This document shows, one piece after another, positions 50,031-59,272 of a stretch of DNA of 64,000 bases (positions are counted from its first letter, which is position 1; every line of letters starts with the position of its first letter). A program made the position numbers and the translations under genes. The notes under the pieces were generated by a model that did not search any database, was not told the origin of the DNA, and worked only from the letters and a program-made list of their open reading frames with translations. This DNA comes from Brachionus rotundiformis (lineage: Eukaryota > Rotifera > Eurotatoria > Ploima > Brachionidae): the NCBI GenBank assembly GCA_016802295.1, contig JAESIW010000180.1, forward strand, positions 4,846,986-4,910,985. Reading direction: 5' to 3'.

Positions 50031-53000
50031 ATGACAAATCCGGAGGTGGAAATTTTAATCTCAGGCATATCAGGCCGCTACCCACAATCCAGCAACATTG
50101 ACGAGTTTGCCAAAAATTTATTTGACTGAGTTGACATGGTGACCGAGACAGACCAAAGGTGGCCGCCAGGTCTTTACAGCTTTCCGCGCCGCAACGGCAC
50201 TCTCAAGAACATATTAAAATTTGATGCGCAATATTTTGGCGTCAACCCCAAGCAAGCAGACCAAATGGACCCTCAGCTAAGAATGCTGCTCGAAGTGGCC
50301 TACGAGGCAATATTTGACTCGGGCATCAGCCCCTCGGAGCTCGCAGGTACCAGGACTGGCTTATACATTGAACTCAGCTCTTCTGAAGCTCTCTACGCCT
50401 ACTCACACAATCCATCCGAGCTATCTGGCTACTAGACCCAAGACTGGTTATTTATGTAGAGGCGCATGGAACTGGCACCAAAGCTGATGATCCGCAAGAA
50501 CTAAATGCCATCGCCGATATATTCAGCAAAAATAGAACTAATCCTTTGCTGATCGGACAAAAATACGAAGCTAAGTGAAGGTTTGATAGGCCTGAATTCA
50601 TTTGGCTTTGGTGGTGCCAATACTCATTTGCCAATCGAGCCAAATTGGGACAAGGAAACAAATTTCATTCAAAAATCAGCTCTTATCTTTGAGTTAGATC
50701 TAGTTAAAATCATGAATCATGCTGATTCGGAAACATTCAAAAGAACATTGAATTCATTTGTGGGCATTGCTTCAATTCAGATCGCGTTGGTTGATTGTTT
50801 AAACCAGTTGGAAGTAAGACCAGATGGTATTTTGGGCCATTCGGTGGGAGAACTTGGCTGTGCCTATGCAGATGGGTGTCTCACTCATGAAGAGACTTTG
50901 CTAGCTGCCTTTTATAGAGGCAAGTGCATTGAAGAGGCCACTTTGCCACCCGGAGCCATGGCTGCCGTTGGTCTCACTTGGGCTGTGTGCAAAAAAAGAT
51001 GTCCTCAAGGTGTAGTTGCCGCTTGCCACAATGCCCCGGACACGGTCACTGTTTCCGGACCAAAAGAGCTTGTCGAACAATTTGTTCAGCAGCTGAAATC
51101 AGAAGGAGTGTTTGCCAGAGATGTGGACTCTTCCAATTTGGCCTTTCATTCCCACTACATGTGTCAAATAGCTCCCAAGTTAAAAGACTATTTAAATGAG
51201 GTGATGAAAGAACCACGTCTCAGGTCAAACAAATGGATTTCTTCGTAAATAGAAGAAAAAAATTGGCACTCAATAGACTGTTGATTGAGACAAAGTGGCA
51301 AAATGCACTCTATCCAATTCCTGTTAAGACAAAATGTTTGTCACCACTTATGAAATAGGACTATGGTCATTCGTGGAATGTGTCCAAATACACTGACTTT
51401 ACTTCTCAAGCAAATGGCTCCACATCTTCCACAGAGGCTGTCAATTTTATCTATGTGATTGATCTAGAAGGCGATAATGCTTATTTGAGTGGACACCAAT
51501 TTGATGGAAGAGTGCTCTATCCAGCCACTGGCTTTCTCTGTTTAGTGTGGCAAAGTGTGGCCAAAATGGCTCAAAGCAAAGGACTTGGCATGATTGATCA
51601 CACCAATCTAATTTTGCCAGGTATCTCATTCGAAAATGTTGAAATACACAGAGCTTCAATTTTGAAAGTAGGAGAAAAAGTTAATTTTCAAGTAAATTTG
51701 ATGGCAACAAGTGGTTCATTTGAGTTGACTGAAGGCGGTAATTTGGTAGTGAGTGGTCAATGGAGACTTTTGGACGAATAAAAAGACACTGACCAAGACA
51801 GTCAAATGAACACTTTGGACGCATTGTCAAAAATGAAGAGAACAGAGAGCATCGTTAAGGAGGAAGTTTATAAAGAGCTGAGACTGCGTGGCTACGAGTA
51901 CAAGGACCAATTTCAGCCTATAGAAAAGTGTGATCTGAATGGAAGAATGGGTTTGTTGAAATGGACGGGCAATTGGGTGCCATTTTTGGACGCCATGCTT
52001 CAAATGAACGTGCTCGGACACCAGAGAGGACTTTTGCTACCCTCCAGAATCCGAACCATCCAAATAGACCCAGAACAACACTTAAATCTAGTTGAGGATT
52101 GCAACTTACCAGTCATGTTTGATCCGTACAACAAGACTACAATTAGTGGAGCTGCTCAAATAATTGGTCTACACGCAACCGTGGCACCCAAGAGACAAAT
52201 TTTCCAGCCCACAATAATAGAACATGTCAATTTTCTGGCCTATGTGGACGATGTGAACAACAACATGGTTCAACTAAGCCAAGAGGAACAGACCAAAAAA
52301 ATCATATGCGATCAAATCGAAATTGGCTATGCACAAATTGAAAGTGTGAGCGATTTTGAGGCACACTTTTTCGATCAAATCAGCTCGGACTCTGTGTTTA
52401 AAGTGGAAAAAATCGACTGGAAAATTGGCCAAGACAACAGCTTGACATCCAATGTACCTTCAACAATTGGACAATTCGACCTGGTTATTCTTAAATTCAA
52501 ATTTGTCAAAGTACAAAAATGTGCACTCATGGTTGCACAATACTTTGACTAAGTTAACGCACAATTTTGTTCTGGTGATCGAGGATTTTGTTCATGAAAA
52601 AGCATTCAAGCAATTAATTGCTAATTTGGAGCATTCTGCTTTGAAAAAAGATCTCAACATGCCATCACCATTTGATTTGGAGCTGATGCAGACGCTTGGC
52701 CTGACAAAATTGAGCGAGCGGTGCGCATTTGCCGAGCAGAGCCTGCGGTGATTTGGCACAAAATACCAAAACACCTGCTTTGTCAACACTGACAATCTGG
52801 TCGAGTTTAATTGGCTGGACGAGATCAAAACAAGTCTGAGTGATCCAACAATTGACCGAGTGCTTTTACTAGGCCAGTGTGAAACAAGCGGCATGGTCGG
52901 CTTGGTCAGCTGTTTAAGAAAAGAGACCAATGGTCACAAAATTAGATGTGTCATTGGCAAAAATTTAGACCAAGTACCTAAAAATGTATTGGAAAAAGAT

Positions 53001-53131
53001 CTGGTCATGAACGTGCACAAAAATGATGAGTGGGGCTCGCTGAGACACGTGGTCACCGATGCACACACTTTGCTCATCAACTCAGAAAATTTAAACAAAA
53101 ACAGATCATGTGAATTTGTCCAGTATTTTTA
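50031..53131 (+). pseudogene. FASN: Captured animal fatty acid synthase, front half (KS-MAT-DH region)
   Basis: The frame starts at an ATG like the native start and reads, in FASN order: ketosynthase N-terminus (ISGISGRYPQSSN, VDMVTETDQRWPPGLYSFPR, FGVNPKQADQMDPQLRMLLE), YVEAHGTGTKADDPQELN, NSFGFGGANTH, then malonyl/acetyltransferase with GHSVGELGCAYADG and AFHSHYM, dehydratase with SGHQFDGRVLYPATGF, KELRLRGYEYKDQF and PFLDAMLQMNVLG, and the pseudo-methyltransferase region ending with LVMNVHKNDEWGSLRH. It stops before the enoyl reductase. Lesions: TGA at 50127-50129 for an expected Trp, and a deletion after LSGY (50435) removing the ketosynthase active-site Cys. A further deletion, with a stop, precedes NSFGFGG. 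Stops also lie near 51247, 51357, 51780, 52550 and 52750, some with frameshifts. It is markedly less AT-rich than the element around it. In the cell FASN makes palmitate; this copy cannot. Confidence 0.93.
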
Positions 53132-53300
53132 ATTAAATGAAAGAAAAAAATTCAAATAAAAAAATTTTAAATTTTAAAGTTATAATAAAAGACAAATTTA
53201 CCCCAAAGGAACTCGGATTTCATCCGATAATTTTATCCCTCGAGTAATTTAAAAAAAACAAATTTTCTAATTTAAAATTAATTTAAATTTAAAAATTTAG

Positions 53301-54077
53301 ATATTCTGGAATGTCGGATGTCAAATGGTTTCGTTGAATTTTCAAACTTTAGGCAATTATTTTATTAACGATTGAAAATAAATTAATAAATTTCAAATAA
53401 ATTTTTTTTTTAAATTTTAGACATCGTGATGCAATTAAACCTGGGCAAATTTGAATATAACAATCGCTGTGGATACTTGCTCAAGCAGGAAACAATGCCT
53501 CTCATGGATGTTAGACGAAATTTTGATCCTCTGACTTAAAATCCCATTGACGGAATTGTAGCTTCCACTCTCAGCATTAGGGTATTAAGATGTTTAAAAT
53601 GAATTTTCTTTTACTTTCATTAAGATAATTAGTGGAATATTTTTCAACCATGTCCGTAGTGAAGAAAAGAGAACAGGTCATTCGGTAACTGTGGAAATGT
53701 ACGGCTTAACAGCCGATTGAGTAAGGGGCCAAAAAGCACAACGAGTCAAGGCGATGTCTTCAAAATATTTTCGTGTTATTTATTCAGATTCTTGCCGGTA
53801 TCGTTTTAGAAAAGTAATAAAAATAATTAATATTTAATAATAAATAAATAATTAAAAAATAAAATTTTAATTTATTTTTTTGTTATTTTAGATTATAATG
53901 ACTGAGTTGCCTCTATTAAAAATAACAGCTTATGAGGATCAAGTTAACAAATTGGTCATAGAAATCTTCCAGTTGATGGTCTGAAGCCAGGTTTTAGATT
54001 TAGAGAGTAATCAGCATTTGTTAATGAGCAGTTTATTTGTTAATATTCAACAAGGGGACTATATACCAGTAGAATAG
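53301..54077 (+). pseudogene. Captured phospholipase C (beta-type) fragment with introns
   Basis: Exon-like pieces read IFWNVGCQMVSLNFQTL, DIVMQLNLGKFEYNNRCGYL, FDPLT-stop-NPIDGIVASTLSIR, IISGIFFNHVRSEEKRTGHS, VTVEMYGLTAD-stop-VRGQK, and LPLLKITAYEDQ to GDYIPVE and a stop. This is the end of the catalytic Y-half and the C2 domain of PLC-beta/norpA-type enzymes, which hydrolyse PIP2. The pieces are separated by AT-rich introns with GT-AG-like ends near 53590-53630 and 53815-53890; the donor after FQTL reads GC. Kept introns mean that genomic DNA, not mRNA, was copied. Three in-frame stops and the missing catalytic X-half make it a pseudogene. Confidence 0.85.
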
Positions 54078-54203
54078 AAAGGAAAAACAATTAATATTTG
54101 TTTTTAATTATTTGAATTTTTATTTTTATTAAGAATTGTTAAATATAAAAGTTGACAAGTGCAGAGGCATTGTCTTTGAGCATATTACTGTGACCAAAAG
54201 CAC

Positions 54204-54432
54204 AAAAAAAATCAGGCTTTTGATTAGGAAATGGTAAAAACAATTTCATAACTTGTATGAGAGAAGTGAAATTGGTTTTCCATATCTTATTCAAAAGTCT
54301 GATTCAGTCTTGCGCTAAATTAAGTAACAAAAAGGAAAAAAAATCAGGCTTTTGATTAGGAAATGGTAAAAACAATTTCATAACTTGTATGAGAGAAGTG
54401 AAATTGGTTTTCCATATCTTATTCAAAAGTCT
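54204..54432 (+). repeat. Tandem duplication of 97 bp (period 132)
   Basis: 54204-54300 and 54336-54432 are identical by eye (core tttgattaggaaatggtaaa ... catatcttattcaaaagtct), separated by 35 bp. Only the second copy preserves the flanking on its right. Confidence 0.93.
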
Positions 54433-54688
54433 TGATTCAATTATTTTTTTTATTTTTAATCTTTGATTACATTTTAAAATATTTTTTTTATTTAGTTTTG
54501 TCAATTTTACCACTTTCGACATTCAAATTGATTTTTGAATAAATTGTTAATAAATGATTTTAAATAAATTTTTTTTTTATTTCTATTTACAGTAATAACA
54601 AACTGTTTTATATTTATTTTTACCACCTCTTTTATAAATCGTTTTGATTTTTTTACCTTAGATAAAATACAAAATTACAAAAATTAAC

Positions 54689-55455
54689 ATGGTTAACCCA
54701 GCGAAACTCATTAAAAGGGATATCAGAGCCCTGCTCCGAAAAGCTTTTCATGAATTCAACAAAATTCATAGAGTTGGCGCATTAAACGCTCGAAAATTCA
54801 AAAATTTAATGAAAGGTATCCTATTTTTCATTATTTTAATTTTATTAATTTTTTATTTAATTAGAAAAAGGTTTAAAATTCGACAAAAGTGACGAAGAAA
54901 TAACCAACTTATCGAAAGAAAAAGGCTTGGTCAATTTTTGGGTGGAGTACAATGGTAAAGAATCTTTTAAAATAAAGGAATATGACGACGCGGTTTCAGA
55001 TGTCCTAAAATTCAAAAGTCATGAACTTGACCAAAAGAAACGACATCTGAAATAAAAGTAATGCTTTAATAAATTTTAAATATTAATGAATTTTAAATAT
55101 TTTTAGGAAATTCCCGAATATGTCCACCCAGACGATATTTATTTCGACTTTGATGAAATTTTGGACACGAGAGTCCGAAAAAATAAGCGTCAGGCAAAAA
55201 TTAAGTGGTCCAAACTCGGCGGAATCGATTTCAAACCGTATTATTTATTTTAACTATAAAAAAATTTCGTTTTTAGATTTATAATTCTTTTTCAATAGGA
55301 CTTGTGAGAATTTTTCAATGATAAATCCTGGTTTTCAAAATGAAAGACCTGAGAGACCAGCAAAAGAAAATAGTGCAATTGCCCATATTTCTGACATGCA
55401 AAGTCAGAAAGGAACTTTGAATGAATTCAAAAAAAGTCGAAAATACAAATTTTAA
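54689..55455 (+). pseudogene. Unrecognised gene piece, at least three exon-like blocks
   Basis: Starts at ATG 54689 (MVNPAKLIKRDIRALLRKAF). A GT-AG intron at about 54816-54864 keeps phase into GLKFDKSDEEITNLSKEKGL and SFKIKEYDDAVSDVLKFKSH, ending at a stop near 55055. A next block (EIPEYVHPDDIYFDFDEILD, then TRVRKNKRQAKIKW) vaguely recalls a chromodomain strand pattern. A last block is MINPGFQNERPERPAKENSA to a stop at 55455. The blocks are less AT-rich than their introns, like the other captured pieces. Family unknown; either a captured host gene or an element gene. Confidence 0.45.
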
Positions 55456-56254
55456 ATGAATAGATTTTATTTTTAGTTTTATTTTAAAATAAAATATTGA
55501 TCATGAATCGTCGTCTTCTAAAACTTTCTTCTTTCGCTTTCACTTTTAACTTAAGTCTTCAATTGCCTCAATTTTTTATTCTTTAATGCTTAAAGCAACC
55601 ATAAAGGTCCATTTACAACAAAAAAACTAGGAAATTAGGTATTAAATTGTTGTGAGTTATAAAAAATAGATCAGGCAGACCAGAAGAGAAAAAAATGGTT
55701 TATGTTTATATTATAATTTTTATTACCAATAAATAATTAAAAAAAAAATAAAACAATCAATAAATATTTTAAATTGAATCTTGTTTATTTTTTTAAAGAA
55801 TTTTAAAAGAAATTATTTTTTTTTAAATTTTCAATAGATAATTCAAAAAGCTCATAAATAAGCTTCTTTTATAATTTTATTTTACTTCTTTTTAATTAGA
55901 GTTCTCGCTTAGAGACGAAATAAATTTGTTGTTTTTGAATTTAATATATTAAATTATTGATTATTCTACTTTATTTTTAAAAAATTAGAAATTCAATCCG
56001 AAAATATAATTAATGATTCATATATCTAATATAATTAATGATTCACAAACCATGCATTTATCAAGCTGACACTCAGAAATAATTTTTTTGGTTTATTTTT
56101 TTATAATAATTTTTATTACCAATAAATATTTTAAAAAATAATATTTTAAATTAAATCTTGTTAATTTTTTTTAAATGATTTTTTTAAAGAAATTATTTAA
56201 AGCAAACATTTTATATCTGAAAAATAAAAAAATTTAAATTTAGATTTTATTAAA
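55456..56254. other. AT-rich stretch with an imperfect 100-bp direct repeat
   Basis: A block with attaccaataaat ... attttaaattgaatcttgtt at about 55712-55815 recurs diverged at about 56102-56205, just before the transposase start. It may be duplicated promoter DNA of the element genes. No other feature seen. Confidence 0.5.
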
Positions 56255-58131
56255 ATGCATCCAGGAAAATTCGAAAACAAAGAAAAACTAAAGAATATAT
56301 TTGTCAATTATATGAAAGAGAGAGGCTTGACTGATTTGAAGGGAGGCCACAGAACGTCCAATTCACATTTTGTAGAAATTTGTGAAAAATACTTCGAAAA
56401 ATCAAAAGAATACTTAAAATTGGAAGCCCTAAATTTATATGTAAAATGGAAACGAAACGATAATGGGATTAAAACATACATATTAGAAGAGCTACGTTGG
56501 AATGAAAAACTCACAACGAAGTCTTTAATTGAAGGATATATACAAGAAGTGGTTTCAAATCCATTTGGTGCGCTTTTGGTATCAGAAAAACAGGCAAAAA
56601 TGTCGGGTGTTATTCAAGAAAACAATCCCGTATGGTTTTTTGATGCGACTGGTAAATTAATGCCAAAGCTAAAAGATTAGCAAGAAATTTTATTATATTC
56701 TATTGTTTGCCATGATCAGACATTCAAAAACTTAATCCATATCGCCGATTTTTTATCAAGTTCAAATGACACCATAACAATTTACTGTTTTTTGAGAAAA
56801 ATAATCGAAAGATTTCATAGATATTTTTTTTTTCGTTACCCGAAATTTTTGATCACCGACTTTTCATGGGCTAACATTAATGCATCTTTGAGGGCTTTAA
56901 ATAATCTAGAAATCATGGATTATTTAGTGCTTGCATACGAACTCATAGTCAAAAAAAACATGTGGGCCTCTTTACGAATAAAAACATGCATCTATATTTG
57001 TTCGACTCATTTGCTAAAAAATGTTATTGATGAAGCCGAAAAAATTGTTGGTAGTGGAAGTTTACAATTAAATGGTCATGTAAAAAAAACTTTTATATGC
57101 AGCTTTAGCTTACTTCAAAATAGCACATATATCGAGGAACTTTGTCAAATTTTGGAATGTATTCAAATTATTTTATTGACCAAATTCGAAAACGACATTT
57201 TAGGGGCAAAAATTCAAAAATTAGAATTGTTTTTATCCACAAGAAATGCAAAATGGTTAAATAACATATGCTATGATAAAAATAACATTGAAAATGATAA
57301 CAAGAAGCAAATTTTCTTTTTCGAAAATAATGATCAAAATTTATTGCAGAATTCACCTTTTGCTAATTTTTTTCACGAACTTTTACAAGAAAATCAGAAA
57401 ATTATTAATAATATTAATGAAAATACTGAACTGAAGCTAAAAAACATATTTTATTCACTAGACTTTTTGAAATAATTAAAAAGAAGCTACATTTGACGCC
57501 ATTATGGACTGGTTTAATGATAAACAACGAATTTCATGGCAAAACTCGTTTTTCTAATAATTATGTTGAGAGCTGGTTTAAACACCTGAAAAATAGTGTC
57601 TTAAATATATATAAGCGTGTTCGATCTTGTCGTTTATTATTCCTTAGTGAAATATCAACGCCTTTGCATTTTTATATTAATCATAAGTATAAAGAATACT
57701 ATGAAGACATAGTAAATATTAGGCTCGGAACACTACGAAAGAGAGAAAACACCGACGATAGAGAGATGTGGAATTTTAACAAACCGGCTAAAAGTTGTGC
57801 TGGCTACCATAATATTGTGTTCAAAATTGACAAGCAAAACCATGAGGATAATATGCCAAAATTAAAGGAAAAATTTTCTGTTGTCAGTGAAGGGTCAAAA
57901 AAGATAGAAAATCCACCAACTGTAATTGAAATAATCGATACAGAAGTTCCAATGGAGGTTGACAAAAAAGATGAAAATAATTTCGAAAATTTCATCTATT
58001 TTAAAATTGAAGATTTTTTAGTCCGAAAAAAGGCAATTGACGATATTTTATCAAATAAATGGCTTACTGATAATGTAAAAATTTCGATAAATAAGATGAT
58101 TAATATTTTTATTTCTAAATTTAGGAATTAA
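56255..58131 (+). pseudogene. MULE transposase of the 14.2-kb element, with two lesions
   Basis: About 620 residues when read through. Catalytic-type motifs in order: first Asp in NPVWFFDATGKLMPKLKD, second Asp in FLITDFSWANINASL, the MULE-specific CxxH in YICSTHLLKNV, and Glu in SNNYVESWFKHLKNSVL. The N-terminal part is basic and helical, with no obvious zinc finger. An in-frame TAG at 56678-56680 follows LKD, and the frame continues unchanged (QEILLYSIVCHDQTF). A frameshift in a T-run near 57465 separates YSLDF from FEIIKKKLHLTPLW. The C-terminal tail is acidic (EIIDTEVPMEVDKKDE). The final stop overlaps the next ATG in TAATG. Related proteins move DNA by cut and paste with 9-bp duplications, as seen here. 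This copy is probably inactive, unless the stop is read through and the shift is a sequencing error. Confidence 0.85.
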
Positions 58132-58865
58132 TGGCTTTTGCAAAATGTATTGTTCGTAACTCTAAAAAGAAAATTTTAATTCTTGACTGTTTTCATTCAA
58201 CTCAGATTTTTAATAAAGGAAAATTAAAAACAGAATTTGGACTTGGAAGTGATTTAGAGGTAAATTTCAAATTAATAAACAAAGCTCTAATTTAAAAATT
58301 ATTCTAGTTTAAAAACTTTGATATTATTTTTGGTTTTATTAATGAAAACTCAAATCATTGGTCAATGATGTTTATTGAATTAAACGGAAGCAAATTTTAC
58401 TATGTTGATCCATTAGGAGAAAAAATTGTAAATCAGACAAAACTTTTTGAGAACTGGAAGTAAGTTAAAAGCAGTATTTTATCTAAAATTTATCTGTTTA
58501 TATTTTTTAAAAGAAAATTTGCCTCTACCGATAAATCACTGTATAATAAAAATTGGAAACAAGCAAAATGTGATCATTCACTTCAAACTGATCCAAATAA
58601 TTGTGGGATATTTGTGAACTTCTTTCTAAAATGTCTTGTAGAGGGAAAGCCGCTTTTTTTCAATACATTAAAAAGTTCACTTCAAAAATCTCGTTCAGAA
58701 ATGATTCGAATCTTTAGAAAAAATTCTAGTGAAAATTTCTGTTCGAAATGTGGTTCGGAAATTAAAACATTTAAAGATATTGTGAAAGGTGATTGCTTTC
58801 ATAAATTTCACAAATCATGTATTGAAAATTATGAATTTGATCAGTCATGTCCAATTTGTTTTTAA
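58131..58865 (+). CDS. Ulp1-type (C48) cysteine protease with C-terminal RING-H2 finger
   Basis: Exons 58131-58259, 58308-58459 and 58514-58865 join in phase to 210 residues, no stops. The protease core shows His in SNHWSMMFIEL, Asp in FYYVDPLGE, and the Gln and Cys in LQTDPNNCGIFVNFFLKCL, the His-Asp-Gln-Cys set of SUMO/NEDD8 proteases. A zinc finger follows: FCSKCGSEIKTF, DCFHKFHKSC, SCPICF, that is C-x2-C, C-x-H-x2-H-x2-C, C-x2-C, a RING-H2 pattern ending the protein. Its ATG overlaps the transposase stop (TAATG); alternatively an acceptor at 58121-58123 could join it to an upstream exon. It may cut ubiquitin-like modifiers from host or element proteins. Plant MULEs also carry Ulp1 genes (Kaonashi type), but the RING fusion is not something I know from them. 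Confidence 0.82.
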
Positions 58866-59272
58866 AATAAATGATTTGTCAATCAGTTTTTTTTTAAATC
58901 AATCTTTAACAAATAAATCTGTTAAATTGAATTGATAATTTTATCTAAATAGTGACTATGATTTCAACAAGAAAATTAACTCTTTTTTAAATAAAAATAT
59001 TTAAGTAAAAATATTTGTTGATTTGGCTATCAAGCGTGTGTGCTCACTTAGACAGCTAATTAGAAACTTATACATCTAAACTAGAATTCTTATATACCTT
59101 TTTATCTGCGAAGTCTTTACCTTGGTTAGAAAATAAATAAATATTAATATATCTTTAATTTCCCTAAATAAAACTTTTAAATTTCAAAATTTAACTTAAA
59201 AATTAAATAAAATCTTAAATTGCTATTTAGAAAAAAAATCCTATCCAAAATTTGAATATTGAATATTCTAAA

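Noticed and set aside
50127..50129. In-frame TGA/TAG codons as a variant genetic code or selenocysteine
   Set aside because: Intact host genes here (PSMC5, POMP, RPL27, netrin) use no internal TGA or TAG, and the stops are accompanied by frameshifts and deletions only in repeat-derived genes.
50031..53131. Bacterial polyketide synthase gene or contaminating contig
   Set aside because: Domain order and sequence are of animal FASN, and the piece lies between paired transposon termini with AT-rich host DNA on both sides.
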